This document shows, piece by piece, positions 26,110 to 34,222 of a DNA stretch of 64,000 nucleotides; position 1 is the first letter of the stretch, and each line of letters opens with the position of its first letter. The translations under genes and the position numbers were made by a program. The DNA comes from Paraburkholderia sp. ZP32-5. Lineage in GTDB: Bacteria; Pseudomonadota; Gammaproteobacteria; Burkholderiales; Burkholderiaceae. The DNA is taken from contig NZ_JAJEJP010000001.1 of the NCBI RefSeq assembly GCF_021390495.1, positions 62,001-126,000 on the forward strand, read 5' to 3'. Below the pieces are notes generated by a model. That model saw nothing but the letters and a program-made list of their open reading frames with translations. It ran no database searches and had not been told where the DNA came from.

Positions 26110-26260
26110 GCGTAAATAAATCTTCAGCGAGGCGTTCTGCCCGCTATATTGAAAAACCGCAAAGGGCCGGGAATTTCCGTAACCCGTTCATGTACGCGCC
26201 GAAGGCGAGAAGGGCGGAATTCAGCTCATTCCCGTGTCTCGGGGTCGCGACTAAAGATGA

Positions 26261-26467
26261 ATTATCAATATCAAGAACGTCACCCGCGATGACTTGCTCG
26301 CGGTGCGTCGCGTGCCGCCGCAGCTAATCTGGATCGTGCCGAGCAATACCGGCGGGTTTGGCGCGGCCGCCACTGCGGCTGAGGTGTTCGGTGCGAATGA
26401 AATTGCCTGGCTGCGGCGATGCTGCCAAGCAGGAACCTCACAATGTCGTCGCCGATCCATTCATTGA
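26261..26467 (+). pseudogene. Remnant of a P2-type phage portal protein
   Basis: The plus-strand frame reads IINIKNVTRDDLLAVRRVPP, then QLIWIVPSNTGGFGAAATAAEVFGANE before degenerating. It matches the conserved C-terminal region of P2 gpQ/PBSX-family portal proteins (SRDDLLAAHRVPPQLMGI...NTGGFG..EKAA..F..NE). The frame has no start, is preceded by a stop at 26258, and the end is scrambled. Only about 55 residues remain, showing that a P2-like prophage once occupied or neighboured this site. Confidence 0.7.
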
Positions 26468-26697
26468 GCTGCGTGAAGCGAGGTTGCAGGGGCGCCCAGC
26501 AAAGTAACCGGGCTTAGCTTACCGAGCCGCGCCCTTCCTATTAAAAGCAATAGGCATCGGCTTATGTGGATCATGACTTGGCGAGGGGAGGGCAAACATA
26601 GATCGCGCCCGCCGCGTCTACGCTCTTTCTCTGCCGAAAGCGGAAATTCCGCCGACGCCGTGACCACACAAGCGGTTTTGTCATAACGCCAGTCGTC

Positions 26698-27018
26698 GTG
26701 GCTCGCCGAGTCGCGAATCCGGTGCATGGCGCCTACCTGCAAGGGTTGCTGCTTACCGGCGCGCGCCGGGAAGAATGGGTGGGGTTGCCTCACGTTACGC
26801 CGCATGGCCTTCGGCGTTCGTTCGGCACGCGGTCCGAGTGGGTCGAGGTTCCAGTCGGCGTCGTCGCGCAGATTCAGGGGCACAAGCCGTCCGCCATCGC
26901 CGAGAAACACTATCGCCGCCGCCCGCTCGACCTGGCGCGCCTCTGGCATGACCGGATCGAGGCCTGGATGCTTGAGCAGGTGGACATCTCATTTGCCGTC
27001 GATAACTCTATCCACTGA
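26698..27018 (+). pseudogene. Internally deleted second copy of the island integrase
   Basis: The frame carries the integrase catalytic core: GAYLQGLLLTGARREEW, then directly PHVTPHGLRRSFGT, IQGHKPS and EKHYRRR. Compared with the copy at 1061-2428 it lacks everything upstream of residue ~258. It also lacks an in-frame block equal to 1898-2182 of the intact gene (285 bases). The deletion ends at GGTTG/GGTTTG-like microhomology. The remaining DNA is about 95% identical. Without the Arm and core-binding domains it cannot function as an integrase. It marks the end of, or a tandem copy of, the island beginning at 0.9 kb. Confidence 0.9.
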
Positions 27019-27130
27019 CCGATAAGTCGCTTTTTGTAAATCTCAATAAACGATATTGACTCGATCTGCGATCATACGTGTCATCGTGTTTTTGGAGAGT
27101 TTAACGTTTCGAAGAAACGAACTACTTGCT

Positions 27131-27982
27131 ATGACAGAGTCCGATCTGATTGAATTCAATCTCAAGCTGCGAGCTTGGGCTGAAAAATACATTAAATGGT
27201 CACCGTGGCACCCGATAGACGGGGCCTTGCTCCTGTCTGGACTCAACCCCAGTAACCGCTGGGACACACTCAAAGCTTGCGATTGGGGCAGTCTCGAACA
27301 TCGTGCTGTGTCGAAACTAGTGTCCGATGCTGCAGATTCAGCGAATATGCCTATCGAGGAGCCTAAGGGCGCGCCACTTTTCAACCAATTGCCTGTTGGG
27401 GAGCCTGAGGGCGCACGGCTATTCAAGTCGGAGTCGCGTCGCAGGCTGCGCGATGTTTGCACGATCCTGGAGGTGTGGAATGACTTCTGTGAAGGGTTAC
27501 TCTCCGACGGAACCAGTGTGCCCACCGAGTTGAGGTATGACGAGTTCGTGGGTTGGTGGTGGGAATATGGCGACGATAGTCCCCTACGCAATTCAACATA
27601 TTTCGACGCGTTTGTCGAACTTTGTCAATTTCCGTCGAAGAAAAATAATAATCACACCCCTTTCGATCTCGTCCGGCAGGCCGCTTCGCGTGGAGCCGAA
27701 GCTCGAAATAGCGACACGCACAAGAAACACGATCTCATCATGGAGATAGAGAAAGCACGGGACAGCGCAAGGCGGAGCGGCGCAGACCAGTATTCAGCTG
27801 CAGATGTATTTCCACTCCTTGTTGAAATTCTCCGAACTGGCGAAAGCAGGAATGCAACGCTTGTCGAGTTTATCGAGAAGAAAAGCTTGACATATAGAAA
27901 AGACGGAGCGAATACGATCATGCGCTTCGACTCGTTCGCTCGCTATCTTCGAAAGCGACGCAATCACGAGCGGGCGTCGTGA
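27131..27982 (+). CDS. Uncharacterised 283-aa protein at the start of a satellite-like block
   Basis: A soluble protein without signal peptide. The N-terminus MTESDLIEFNLKLRAWAEKY, then KWSPWHPIDGALLLSGLNP is an island-associated hypothetical-type sequence. The middle has RLRDVCTILEVWNDF and the C-terminus is a charged helical region ending in YLRKRRNHERAS, which could bind DNA. Base composition is slightly less GC-rich than in neighbours. The frame is open from 27056, but ATG 27131 best fits the protein. It precedes a hairpin and a series of small genes with a replication ATPase. Function unknown. Confidence 0.7.
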   Translation: MTESDLIEFNLKLRAWAEKYIKWSPWHPIDGALLLSGLNPSNRWDTLKACDWGSLEHRAVSKLVSDAADSANMPIEEPKGAPLFNQLPVGEPEGARLFKSESRRRLRDVCTILEVWNDFCEGLLSDGTSVPTELRYDEFVGWWWEYGDDSPLRNSTYFDAFVELCQFPSKKNNNHTPFDLVRQAASRGAEARNSDTHKKHDLIMEIEKARDSARRSGADQYSAADVFPLLVEILRTGESRNATLVEFIEKKSLTYRKDGANTIMRFDSFARYLRKRRNHERAS

Positions 27983-28097
27983 TTTTGCTCGAGTCGATCG
28001 ACGCCGGTGGACCTCCGCAACATGGAATCATCACTTGGCTCACGGAGCATAGCGGAACATTCCGGAACATTGATCGAATAAAGACATGGAGATAGTT

Positions 28098-28132
28098 AGA
28101 TTGGGCACCTCGCTTCGTGAGGTGCCCAATCT
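28098..28132. terminator. 14-bp hairpin between satellite genes
   Basis: Arms 28098-28111 and 28119-28132 are perfect complements around a 7-base loop containing TTCG. There is no run of T, so it may be an attenuator or a weak terminator after the 283-aa gene. Confidence 0.5.
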
Positions 28133-28209
28133 ACTTCTGGTACGACAGTAGATAGTTCCTTGCGGCGCGAAGTCCCACATTTTTGCGACCTGAATCGGAG
28201 CTATTGAAG

Positions 28210-28437
28210 ATGTTGCACCCAAACTTCGCCGACGCCTTGAAGCGTCGCCATGTCTCGACTGATGAGTTTGCAGAGCGCATGCTGGTATTGCGGCAAACGA
28301 TCCTCAAATCCTATTCGCGTGACGGGTCTTATTGCGGGATCCGACCGGTTCGATTACCGAATCGCCGCCTTGCCTGGCCTTCCGACGAGATTGAGAAACT
28401 GTTCGCTGATTCGTCGAACGACAAGGACGGGGACTAA
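28210..28437 (+). CDS. Small DNA-binding-type protein (excisionase/HTH-like)
   Basis: A 75-residue protein, MLHPNFADALKRRHVSTDE, then FAERMLVLRQTILKSYSRDGSYCGIRPVRLPNRRLAWPSDEIEKLF. The pattern of a helix-turn-helix, a basic wing with RPVRLPNRRLAWP, and a C-terminal helix resembles excisionase/AlpA-like regulators used by satellites. In those the wing phrase (PVRLPNGRLLWP) binds DNA. ATG 28210 has GGAG eight bases upstream. It is followed after two bases by the next gene, so they form an operon. Confidence 0.65.
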   Translation: MLHPNFADALKRRHVSTDEFAERMLVLRQTILKSYSRDGSYCGIRPVRLPNRRLAWPSDEIEKLFADSSNDKDGD

Positions 28438-28439
28438 CA

Positions 28440-28732
28440 TGCGCGGACGCAATAGAAAATCCAAATCCCTGTCTACCGTTACGGCATGGGAACGCGGAGT
28501 CGGCAAAGCGAATGGGTCAATCGCGATTTCCGTCGGCAAGCACTTTTGTGCAGACGAGGTCGGTCTGGTGGCTCTCGCGTCCGTAGGTGCAGCCGCGGAA
28601 GGCGGAGACGCGGTCTCCGCGTGTACTGACGTGGAGTTGGCGACCTTCGATGCTTCATGCCAAGTCTGCGATGCGTCCAGAAAGGACGAGGGTCAACGGT
28701 GCATGGTGGCGTCGGGAGGCAAGCATGGCTAA
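28440..28732 (+). CDS. Uncharacterised small protein of the satellite block
   Basis: A 97-residue product with a basic start (MRGRNRKSKSLSTVTAWERG), an Ala/Gly-rich centre and four cysteines. The pair in CQVC suggests a loose metal site. It begins two bases after the previous stop and overlaps the following ATG by eight bases. This arrangement, in a run of small genes before the primase-like ATPase, supports it as a real gene. No function assigned. Confidence 0.6.
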
Positions 28733-29081
28733 ATCCACAAAATCGCGTTCCGAAAACTCCGCACCCGACGTGGAAGGCGCACTGAAGGCAATCCATTCGA
28801 AGCAGTCGCGCGAGCAGATCCGGATCGAGCGCCTGCGACCGTTCATGCGCGTAATCGACGAAGCCTTGAAAAAAGAATGGTCATGGTCGGCGATCCTTGC
28901 TCTTATTCGAGAGCACGGTGGCCCTTCATTCACGAAAAAGGAGGCTGAATATCTACGCGGGAAAATCAAGCAGAGCTCGAACTCAGGCAATAAGGCGGAG
29001 CAGCCTTCATGGATCAAGGACTTTGACCAGTCAGCTGGCGTACCGCAATCCGGTGTAGTAACAGAAAAGGAGTCTGCGTGA
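28725..29081 (+). CDS. Small helical protein, possible mobilisation/replication accessory
   Basis: A 118-residue protein. Residues 10-80 form two charged helices followed by LRPFMRVIDEALKKEWSWSAI and LALIREHGGPSFTKKEAEYLRGKI. This resembles short accessory proteins that use an HTH-like fold (the ALKKEWSWSAIL...EHG pattern) in mobilisable and satellite elements. ATG 28725 has GGGAGGC just upstream. Its stop overlaps the ATG of the DUF3987 protein (ATGA-type). The name is uncertain. Confidence 0.6.
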   Translation: MAKSTKSRSENSAPDVEGALKAIHSKQSREQIRIERLRPFMRVIDEALKKEWSWSAILALIREHGGPSFTKKEAEYLRGKIKQSSNSGNKAEQPSWIKDFDQSAGVPQSGVVTEKESA

Positions 29082-30502
29082 TGCATAGTCCCGTCAATCC
29101 GGTTGGCGGGGGCTATATGCCCATGCCAAGCTTTGTTCCTCATCAGCCGACGAGCTGTCCGGCGATAGGTCACTACCCGCCTTCGTTGCCGCAAGCTATC
29201 AATGCTCTAACACCTGATCTGTACCGTGTCGCCCGTGAATGCCACTTCATTTACGGTGCGGACTATGGAGCCATTCTTGCCAACCTGCTCGGCAAGGTAT
29301 CTTTCGCTGCCGCCGGTAATTTCCGCATTCGCGGTCACAGCGGCAAAGCGATGCCGCTCGCCCTGCAAATCCGCTTTGCTGGGCCACCTATGAGCGGTAA
29401 ATCGGCTGCCCATGATAGGTTCAGCATACCTGTCATTGAGGCGATGAAAGGCTGGAAGACGAACTGGCTATTCGGCAACGTGACGCCTCCCGCGCTGCTG
29501 CGAAAGATTCGCAGTGGTGCGGATTTTTCGATGCTCAGCATGGCCGAAGGACGTGGCCATCTCGGTGACCAGGTCAATGGCCAGCTCAGTTGTGCGTACC
29601 CGGAACTAAACGACCTATACGACGGCCATGTGCCAGCGTTTGATCGTGCTGACGACGATGATGATGCACTCGCCAATGCACCAGACAGCGCGATATTTGT
29701 CGCGTGTGTGAATGTCCAGAATGACAGAAATCGTGCATGGCTCGACAAGCATGCGCAAGACGCGATGGAGTCGGGCTACCTGTATCGTCTGCTGATGATG
29801 GAAGCCGATCAGATTGCTGTGGAGGGAGCCGGAGGCCTACAACCTGAACAAACCCTTCTGGACTACGACCACCGCATTGCGGAGCTGATTGCAAGCGCGC
29901 GGGTCAGGCTCGAAGCCTTGTCCGCGAACGAACTGCCCGTGATAGCCCTCATGCCTGAGGCTGAGCAGATTCTCCGGCAGGCCCAGGAGCGCTTCATTCT
30001 GGCTGCGAGCCCTGTCCTGTCGCCGAACAGCGCACGCGTGTTTGGCGCTCGCCTGGCCGCTAATGCGCGAAGGATTGCTGGATGCATGCACGTTTTCGAG
30101 CGCTATGAGGGAGCCGTATCAGGCGATACGATGATCCGCGCGGCGACGATTGCGGAATGCTTCGGGGCGCACTGGCTCGCGCTCGTGTTTCCGACGCCGT
30201 CGATACCTGATGCCGTCCAGCGTGGACGGCGCCTCCTTGATTGGCTCCGTTGTTTTTTCCACCGGACGGGAACTGCGAGCTGGCGAGAGTCTGATGTCAG
30301 TGCGTTGGCCCCGAACTTTGGCTGGAGCAAGACGGAAATGAAGGCTGCCATCACGTCGATATGCGGGCAGGGCCTTGCCCAGGTGATGCCACGCATCGAA
30401 AACGGTCGGCGGGTCATCAAGCTTGAGCTGATCCTGAATCCCGTCCCCATGTTCCAACTGGCGAATCAGGTCGGCCTGCCAAATGCCCCCTGGCTGAGCT
30501 GA
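29078..30502 (+). CDS. DUF3987-type ATPase (YfjI-like, replication associated)
   Basis: A 474-residue protein. After a Pro-rich start, the region FIYGADYGAILANLLGKVSFAA and the P-loop GPPMSGKSAAHDR (residues about 104-116) match DUF3987/YfjI proteins. These accompany or replace primase-helicases in plasmids, satellites and prophages. The middle has VACVNVQNDRNRAWLDK (Walker-B/sensor-like area) and the C-terminus a winged-helix-like SWRESDVSALAPNFGWSKTEMKAAI. Its ATG overlaps the preceding stop. It is followed by two Gp2-like proteins, so the block probably encodes its own replication. Confidence 0.75.
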   Translation: MMHSPVNPVGGGYMPMPSFVPHQPTSCPAIGHYPPSLPQAINALTPDLYRVARECHFIYGADYGAILANLLGKVSFAAAGNFRIRGHSGKAMPLALQIRFAGPPMSGKSAAHDRFSIPVIEAMKGWKTNWLFGNVTPPALLRKIRSGADFSMLSMAEGRGHLGDQVNGQLSCAYPELNDLYDGHVPAFDRADDDDDALANAPDSAIFVACVNVQNDRNRAWLDKHAQDAMESGYLYRLLMMEADQIAVEGAGGLQPEQTLLDYDHRIAELIASARVRLEALSANELPVIALMPEAEQILRQAQERFILAASPVLSPNSARVFGARLAANARRIAGCMHVFERYEGAVSGDTMIRAATIAECFGAHWLALVFPTPSIPDAVQRGRRLLDWLRCFFHRTGTASWRESDVSALAPNFGWSKTEMKAAITSICGQGLAQVMPRIENGRRVIKLELILNPVPMFQLANQVGLPNAPWLS

Positions 30503-30601
30503 TGGTTTTCCCGTCCGCCATGAGGTGGGCGGGATTTTGGGGATATGACAGGCCACGTGTGCCCTGTTCCGCTACCCTTCACCCAATGCGACAACACTAC
30601 G

Positions 30602-31870
30602 ATGACATCACCGAAGGTTCCAGCCACTCGCACGCCATTGCTCCTCGTTGACGCACTGGCCGTACATGTCGAATGCAATCTGAATTCCCGTATTTATCCC
30701 AATAGCGTTTTCAACGGCCCGGAGATTTCACGTCTGGCCGCGCTTGACCGCTTCGTCAGACTGGCGCTTGAAGCCTCATTGGACCCGTTCATTTTCGTCC
30801 AAACTCGCCGGATCTTCATAGGGCAGGTGGGACCAACAGGTAGCATGCGGCGCGTTTCTCAGCCAGTCTACGTCAAGAGTGCTACCCCGAATTTCTCTGA
30901 TCCGGCCGCCCGGGAGTTAGCGGGCCTTTTCCCGGATCTCTTCTTCTGGGCGATGATGCGCGACGTTGGGGATCTGGCAATGAGTCAACTTGAAAGTCGA
31001 CTACTGTATTCACCGCATATACGGCTGCTACTCGACGTATTTCTTAGCCACCCAGTCGCGAGGGGCGGATGCAGCATCGACTCGCAAGTTGATTGCACGG
31101 GGCGCATCCTTGCGGAACTCTGTAACGATTTTGTTGCCCATTTCCGTCAAACCATGCGGGAAAAGAAACTGCTGCGTCGGGAGCGGCACAATTGGGAGTT
31201 CGGTAGCCGGGAGAACGTCGCGAACCTGAATACCTATCTGGACGGTTTGTTCGCTCAAAACGGCAGTGTCACGGTGCTCCATCTTCGTCTGTCGCATGCC
31301 AGAGAGCGAGCCAGTCTGATTAGCGCACCGGTGGAGGAGCAGCATCGTGACCTTCAAGCGCTTCGAAGATCCCGGGGAATTTTTCTGGATCGAATCAGAC
31401 GCAAACCATCGCTGTTCACTGATGCGCCGGGCTCTGTATGGTCGATCATTCCATCATTCGAAGGCGGGTACGAACTGCACATCACCCTGCTCTTCAACAG
31501 TGTGGCCCTGCGGCGGGTGCTCGAAGACAGAGGGATGGCATCCGCAGAGCTCGCCGATGCGTTTACAGACTACGCCGATCAAGTCGGAGCGTACTGGGTT
31601 CGAATCGCGACAGAGGGCCGGGGGAGCTATCTCCGAGGTGATCAGAGCCCTTGGCTGTATAACCGGAACTGGGTACACGGCGAGGTTCGAGCCGATGACA
31701 TTTCCCGATGCGAAAAGCTCAAGGAAATGCTGGGTTACTTGGCGCTCCGGCGAGCGCTGGTACGCCTGAAAAATGAGCCGCCGGGAGAGTATTTCCGTGT
31801 GTCGGAGCGTCAGCTCCGCAGTCCACGCCGGTCAGTCAGAGGCGCTGAAACGCGCAGGCGGTCCGCTTAA
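30602..31870 (+). CDS. Inovirus-Gp2/YfjJ-like protein, first copy
   Basis: A 422-residue protein. The C-terminal half contains VTVLHLRLSHARE, a helical region and GGYELHITLLFNSVALRRVL. This resembles the HUH-like strand (YHxHLLFF) of inovirus Gp2/YfjJ/YagK proteins encoded by satellites. Here the second histidine position is altered (LHITLLF). An adjoining GVYWVRIATEGRGSYL-like segment fits the family's C-terminus. ATG 30602 is preferred over GTG/ATG 30545 because the conserved part follows it. These proteins are thought to initiate or regulate satellite replication. It is the paralogue of the protein at 32577-33746. Confidence 0.55.
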   Translation: MTSPKVPATRTPLLLVDALAVHVECNLNSRIYPNSVFNGPEISRLAALDRFVRLALEASLDPFIFVQTRRIFIGQVGPTGSMRRVSQPVYVKSATPNFSDPAARELAGLFPDLFFWAMMRDVGDLAMSQLESRLLYSPHIRLLLDVFLSHPVARGGCSIDSQVDCTGRILAELCNDFVAHFRQTMREKKLLRRERHNWEFGSRENVANLNTYLDGLFAQNGSVTVLHLRLSHARERASLISAPVEEQHRDLQALRRSRGIFLDRIRRKPSLFTDAPGSVWSIIPSFEGGYELHITLLFNSVALRRVLEDRGMASAELADAFTDYADQVGAYWVRIATEGRGSYLRGDQSPWLYNRNWVHGEVRADDISRCEKLKEMLGYLALRRALVRLKNEPPGEYFRVSERQLRSPRRSVRGAETRRRSA

Positions 31871-32576
31871 AAAACAATGTCCAAAACGCCTAACCTATTG
31901 ATTCTAAGTAATTTCTGATTCGCCGGTTCGGCGGCGAGCCCCACACTCAGCGGACCCGAGGAAGTGCTCGATGCACCGCCTCGGTATTTTTTTCCCAAGA
32001 GAATTTCACGGGAAATTTGCGCAAAATTTTCCCGAGTCATCAAAAATTTCCGCGATAATTTTTCGTGAAATTTTCCACAATATTCTCGTCGAAACGCGCC
32101 TTGGTTACAGTGGATTATTTCCACGGGAGTTGATTTCTGCTCTGAACGTCGGGATGTTTCTGTAATCGTTGCCGCCCAGAACATGGATGGATTTCTCGTT
32201 TAACTGGAGAGATCTGTACGATCCATGTCGTGGAATTATGTTGTGATTAAGCTTGTAATTTGTAGATGGATTTCATCGTCTTCTATATTAGGATAGTCGT
32301 TGGAATTTGTAGATGTAGTAGAAGGGTATCTATAGATGCAGAACAGTTCAGAGGACAGGTGGATATAGCATGAATGATCAAGAGTTCATTGAGTGATTGA
32401 ATGAGCTCTCTTGAGCTATCAGTCGACAGGATTGATGACATGAAACATGCGATCAATCACCAATGCAAAGAACCATCGAAGATGGCTTGTTAGATTAACG
32501 CGAAGATGCGTTATGCCCGTTTGATACATGGAAAATAACTAGGTTCGTCTATGAAATGTCCATTCAAGGAGATTTC
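31871..32576. other. AT-rich gene-free gap, candidate replication origin
   Basis: About 700 bases between two Gp2-like genes hold no credible gene and are strikingly AT-rich beside the 60%-GC flanks. At 32010-32033 there is a near-perfect palindrome (GGGAAATTTGCGC...TTTTCCC). AATTTCACG and CGTGAAATT lie inverted about 60 bases apart on either side. AATTTGTAGATG occurs twice around 32258-32310. AT-richness, palindromes and repeats next to rep-like genes fit an origin or partition site. This is an inference. Confidence 0.5.
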
Positions 32577-33746
32577 ATGATGAGCTACGAATTAGGAGCA
32601 TTGGGATCGAATCAGTTCGTATCGTCCATAACAGACGGCAGTCGGGAACCTGCTGGACCTGTCAGATACTGGGAGGTAGGGGAATACCGGAGTCTATTGC
32701 AGAGCCTCGAAAGCTTCCTCAAGACCGTACTTGAAACAGATCAGGTTCCGTTTGAGATCCTGTATCAATCGTGGAACGCTTATGCGGTACGCAACCCGGT
32801 TGGTGTCTCTGGCTACAAAAGCCTGGTTGGCTTCATGCCACAGTGCGCGCAATGGATGGACCTGTGCTGGCCGGACTATGCGTATAGCGCCGACTTGCAG
32901 CTCTTCTTCGACTGCTTCATGCGGCATCAATATTCCCGACTATTCAGCAATGGGACGCTCATGGGGCACGTTGATAGAGTAACCGCTGCGAAACTCTACA
33001 ACGACTTTGTTGGTTGTCTGCGCGCTGAAGCGGTACGTCAAGGGGTGAGGAAGAAGTTGGCGGATGCACGAGCTAATCTTGGCGATCAGGCGAAGTCAAT
33101 CGGTTGTTATCTTGGCGAACTTACGAGCCAGTTCGGGAGCCTTGTGCCAATACGCCTCGATCTGGGCTATGCAGAAGACGCGTTTGACGCCAGCGACGCA
33201 ATGTCGCGTATGAGCTGGTCATTGAGCAGTGGCGTAGGCTGGAAGATGGTTCCGTCATGCGTACCTGTCAGCCATGGAAGACAGGAGACACGCGCCCGCA
33301 TCGACACCAGATCGGCAACGGCAGATAGAGACAGTTTTTTTGCGAATCGCAGGGGAGCCGACAAACATCTGTTTGAGCGCATGGTCGGACATGTCTGCAA
33401 GCAGGAACAGGGCGGCAAGAACGGCGTAAATCACTTTCATTGCGTTTTTCTCTTCGACGCAAGTGGGTTGAAGAAGGCTGACGTGCCTGCACTACGATAC
33501 GGCTTGGGGGATCGTTGGCGTCGAGTTACTCGCGGGCAGGGGTTGGTATTCGATTGTCACGACGAGGCTTACCGGCGCAGCATCGAGTCGCATGTGCAGT
33601 GGGCAATTGATCGCTTGGACTGCTCCGACGGGGGGCAGGTTACAAGGTTCGTTGATTACGTTGTCGGGTACTTCGCAAAAGACGATGGACAGATGGTGCG
33701 CGTCAAACCAACGGCGAAAGCGCAGACGCTCACAAAGGGGCGATAG
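32577..33746 (+). CDS. Inovirus-Gp2/YfjJ-like protein, second copy
   Basis: A 389-residue protein. The telling segment is KNGVNHFHCVFLFDASGLKK (residues about 290-310), a HxH-U-like strand as in the HUH-type replication domain of Gp2/YfjJ proteins. The surrounding GLGDRWRRVTRGQGLVFDCHDEAYR fits as well. Start ATG 32577 is chosen for AAGGAG seven bases upstream; ATG 32556 lacks one. Whether the predicted nickase-like activity is real is unknown. It and the protein at 30602 are distantly similar, so the element carries two rep-like genes flanking an AT-rich gap. The next sequence is a truncated transporter. Confidence 0.6.
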   Translation: MMSYELGALGSNQFVSSITDGSREPAGPVRYWEVGEYRSLLQSLESFLKTVLETDQVPFEILYQSWNAYAVRNPVGVSGYKSLVGFMPQCAQWMDLCWPDYAYSADLQLFFDCFMRHQYSRLFSNGTLMGHVDRVTAAKLYNDFVGCLRAEAVRQGVRKKLADARANLGDQAKSIGCYLGELTSQFGSLVPIRLDLGYAEDAFDASDAMSRMSWSLSSGVGWKMVPSCVPVSHGRQETRARIDTRSATADRDSFFANRRGADKHLFERMVGHVCKQEQGGKNGVNHFHCVFLFDASGLKKADVPALRYGLGDRWRRVTRGQGLVFDCHDEAYRRSIESHVQWAIDRLDCSDGGQVTRFVDYVVGYFAKDDGQMVRVKPTAKAQTLTKGR

Positions 33747-33754
33747 TTATCGCG

Positions 33755-33913
33755 GGTGAGCGTGTCGGCTCCGCATACGCTGAGTCTGTCACTTTTCTCA
33801 TCCCTATTTTTGGAATGATCTGGGGCGCTGCTTTCCTACGTGAGACGATCACACTGGTGGTGATCGCTGGATGTGCGGTTGTGCTCGTTGGAAGCCCAGG
33901 AAATTCCCGGAGC
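33755..33913 (+). pseudogene. C-terminal remnant of an EamA/DMT transporter
   Basis: The frame reads ERVGSAYAESVTFLIPIFGM, then IWGAAFLRETITLVVIAGCAVVLVG. It matches the last two membrane helices of EamA-family drug/metabolite transporters (LIPVFGMLWGALFLGE...GCALVLLG). No upstream part exists; it begins right after the Gp2-like stop. It therefore marks a junction where an element or deletion removed most of the gene. Confidence 0.75.
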
Positions 33914-34222
33914 GAAGCTTGCGAGTTGTCAGGCGATTCGAGTGTGCTCTACCACAACCATTCTGCAAGACTGAAACTGGTCGATCGCACGTCTGCCCCA
34001 GTGGCTCGGGCAGGAGACGGAACTGCTTATAATGGGTAAGGACGTAGCCGAAGTGCGCGAGTAGCCGACAAAATCCGGAGACTCAAGGAGGTAAATATTT
34101 ACCCTAATGAGGCGACCCATCGGACATGCGGTAGGGATTACCCACACTGCCCTTGAACCTCCGAGCGCTCTCTCCTATACCTGTGAAGTTGTCTGTCGTA
34201 ACCGTCGTCAAAGGAGAAATCC

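Noticed and set aside
26461..26949. Leftward 162-aa frame over the second integrase copy
   Set aside because: It is the antisense shadow of the integrase; a similar shadow occurs opposite 2003-2344.
34028..34033. TATAAT promoter-like box upstream of the Ala-rich lipoprotein
   Set aside because: A perfect -10 but no acceptable -35 at normal spacing, and it is nearly 200 bases from the gene start.
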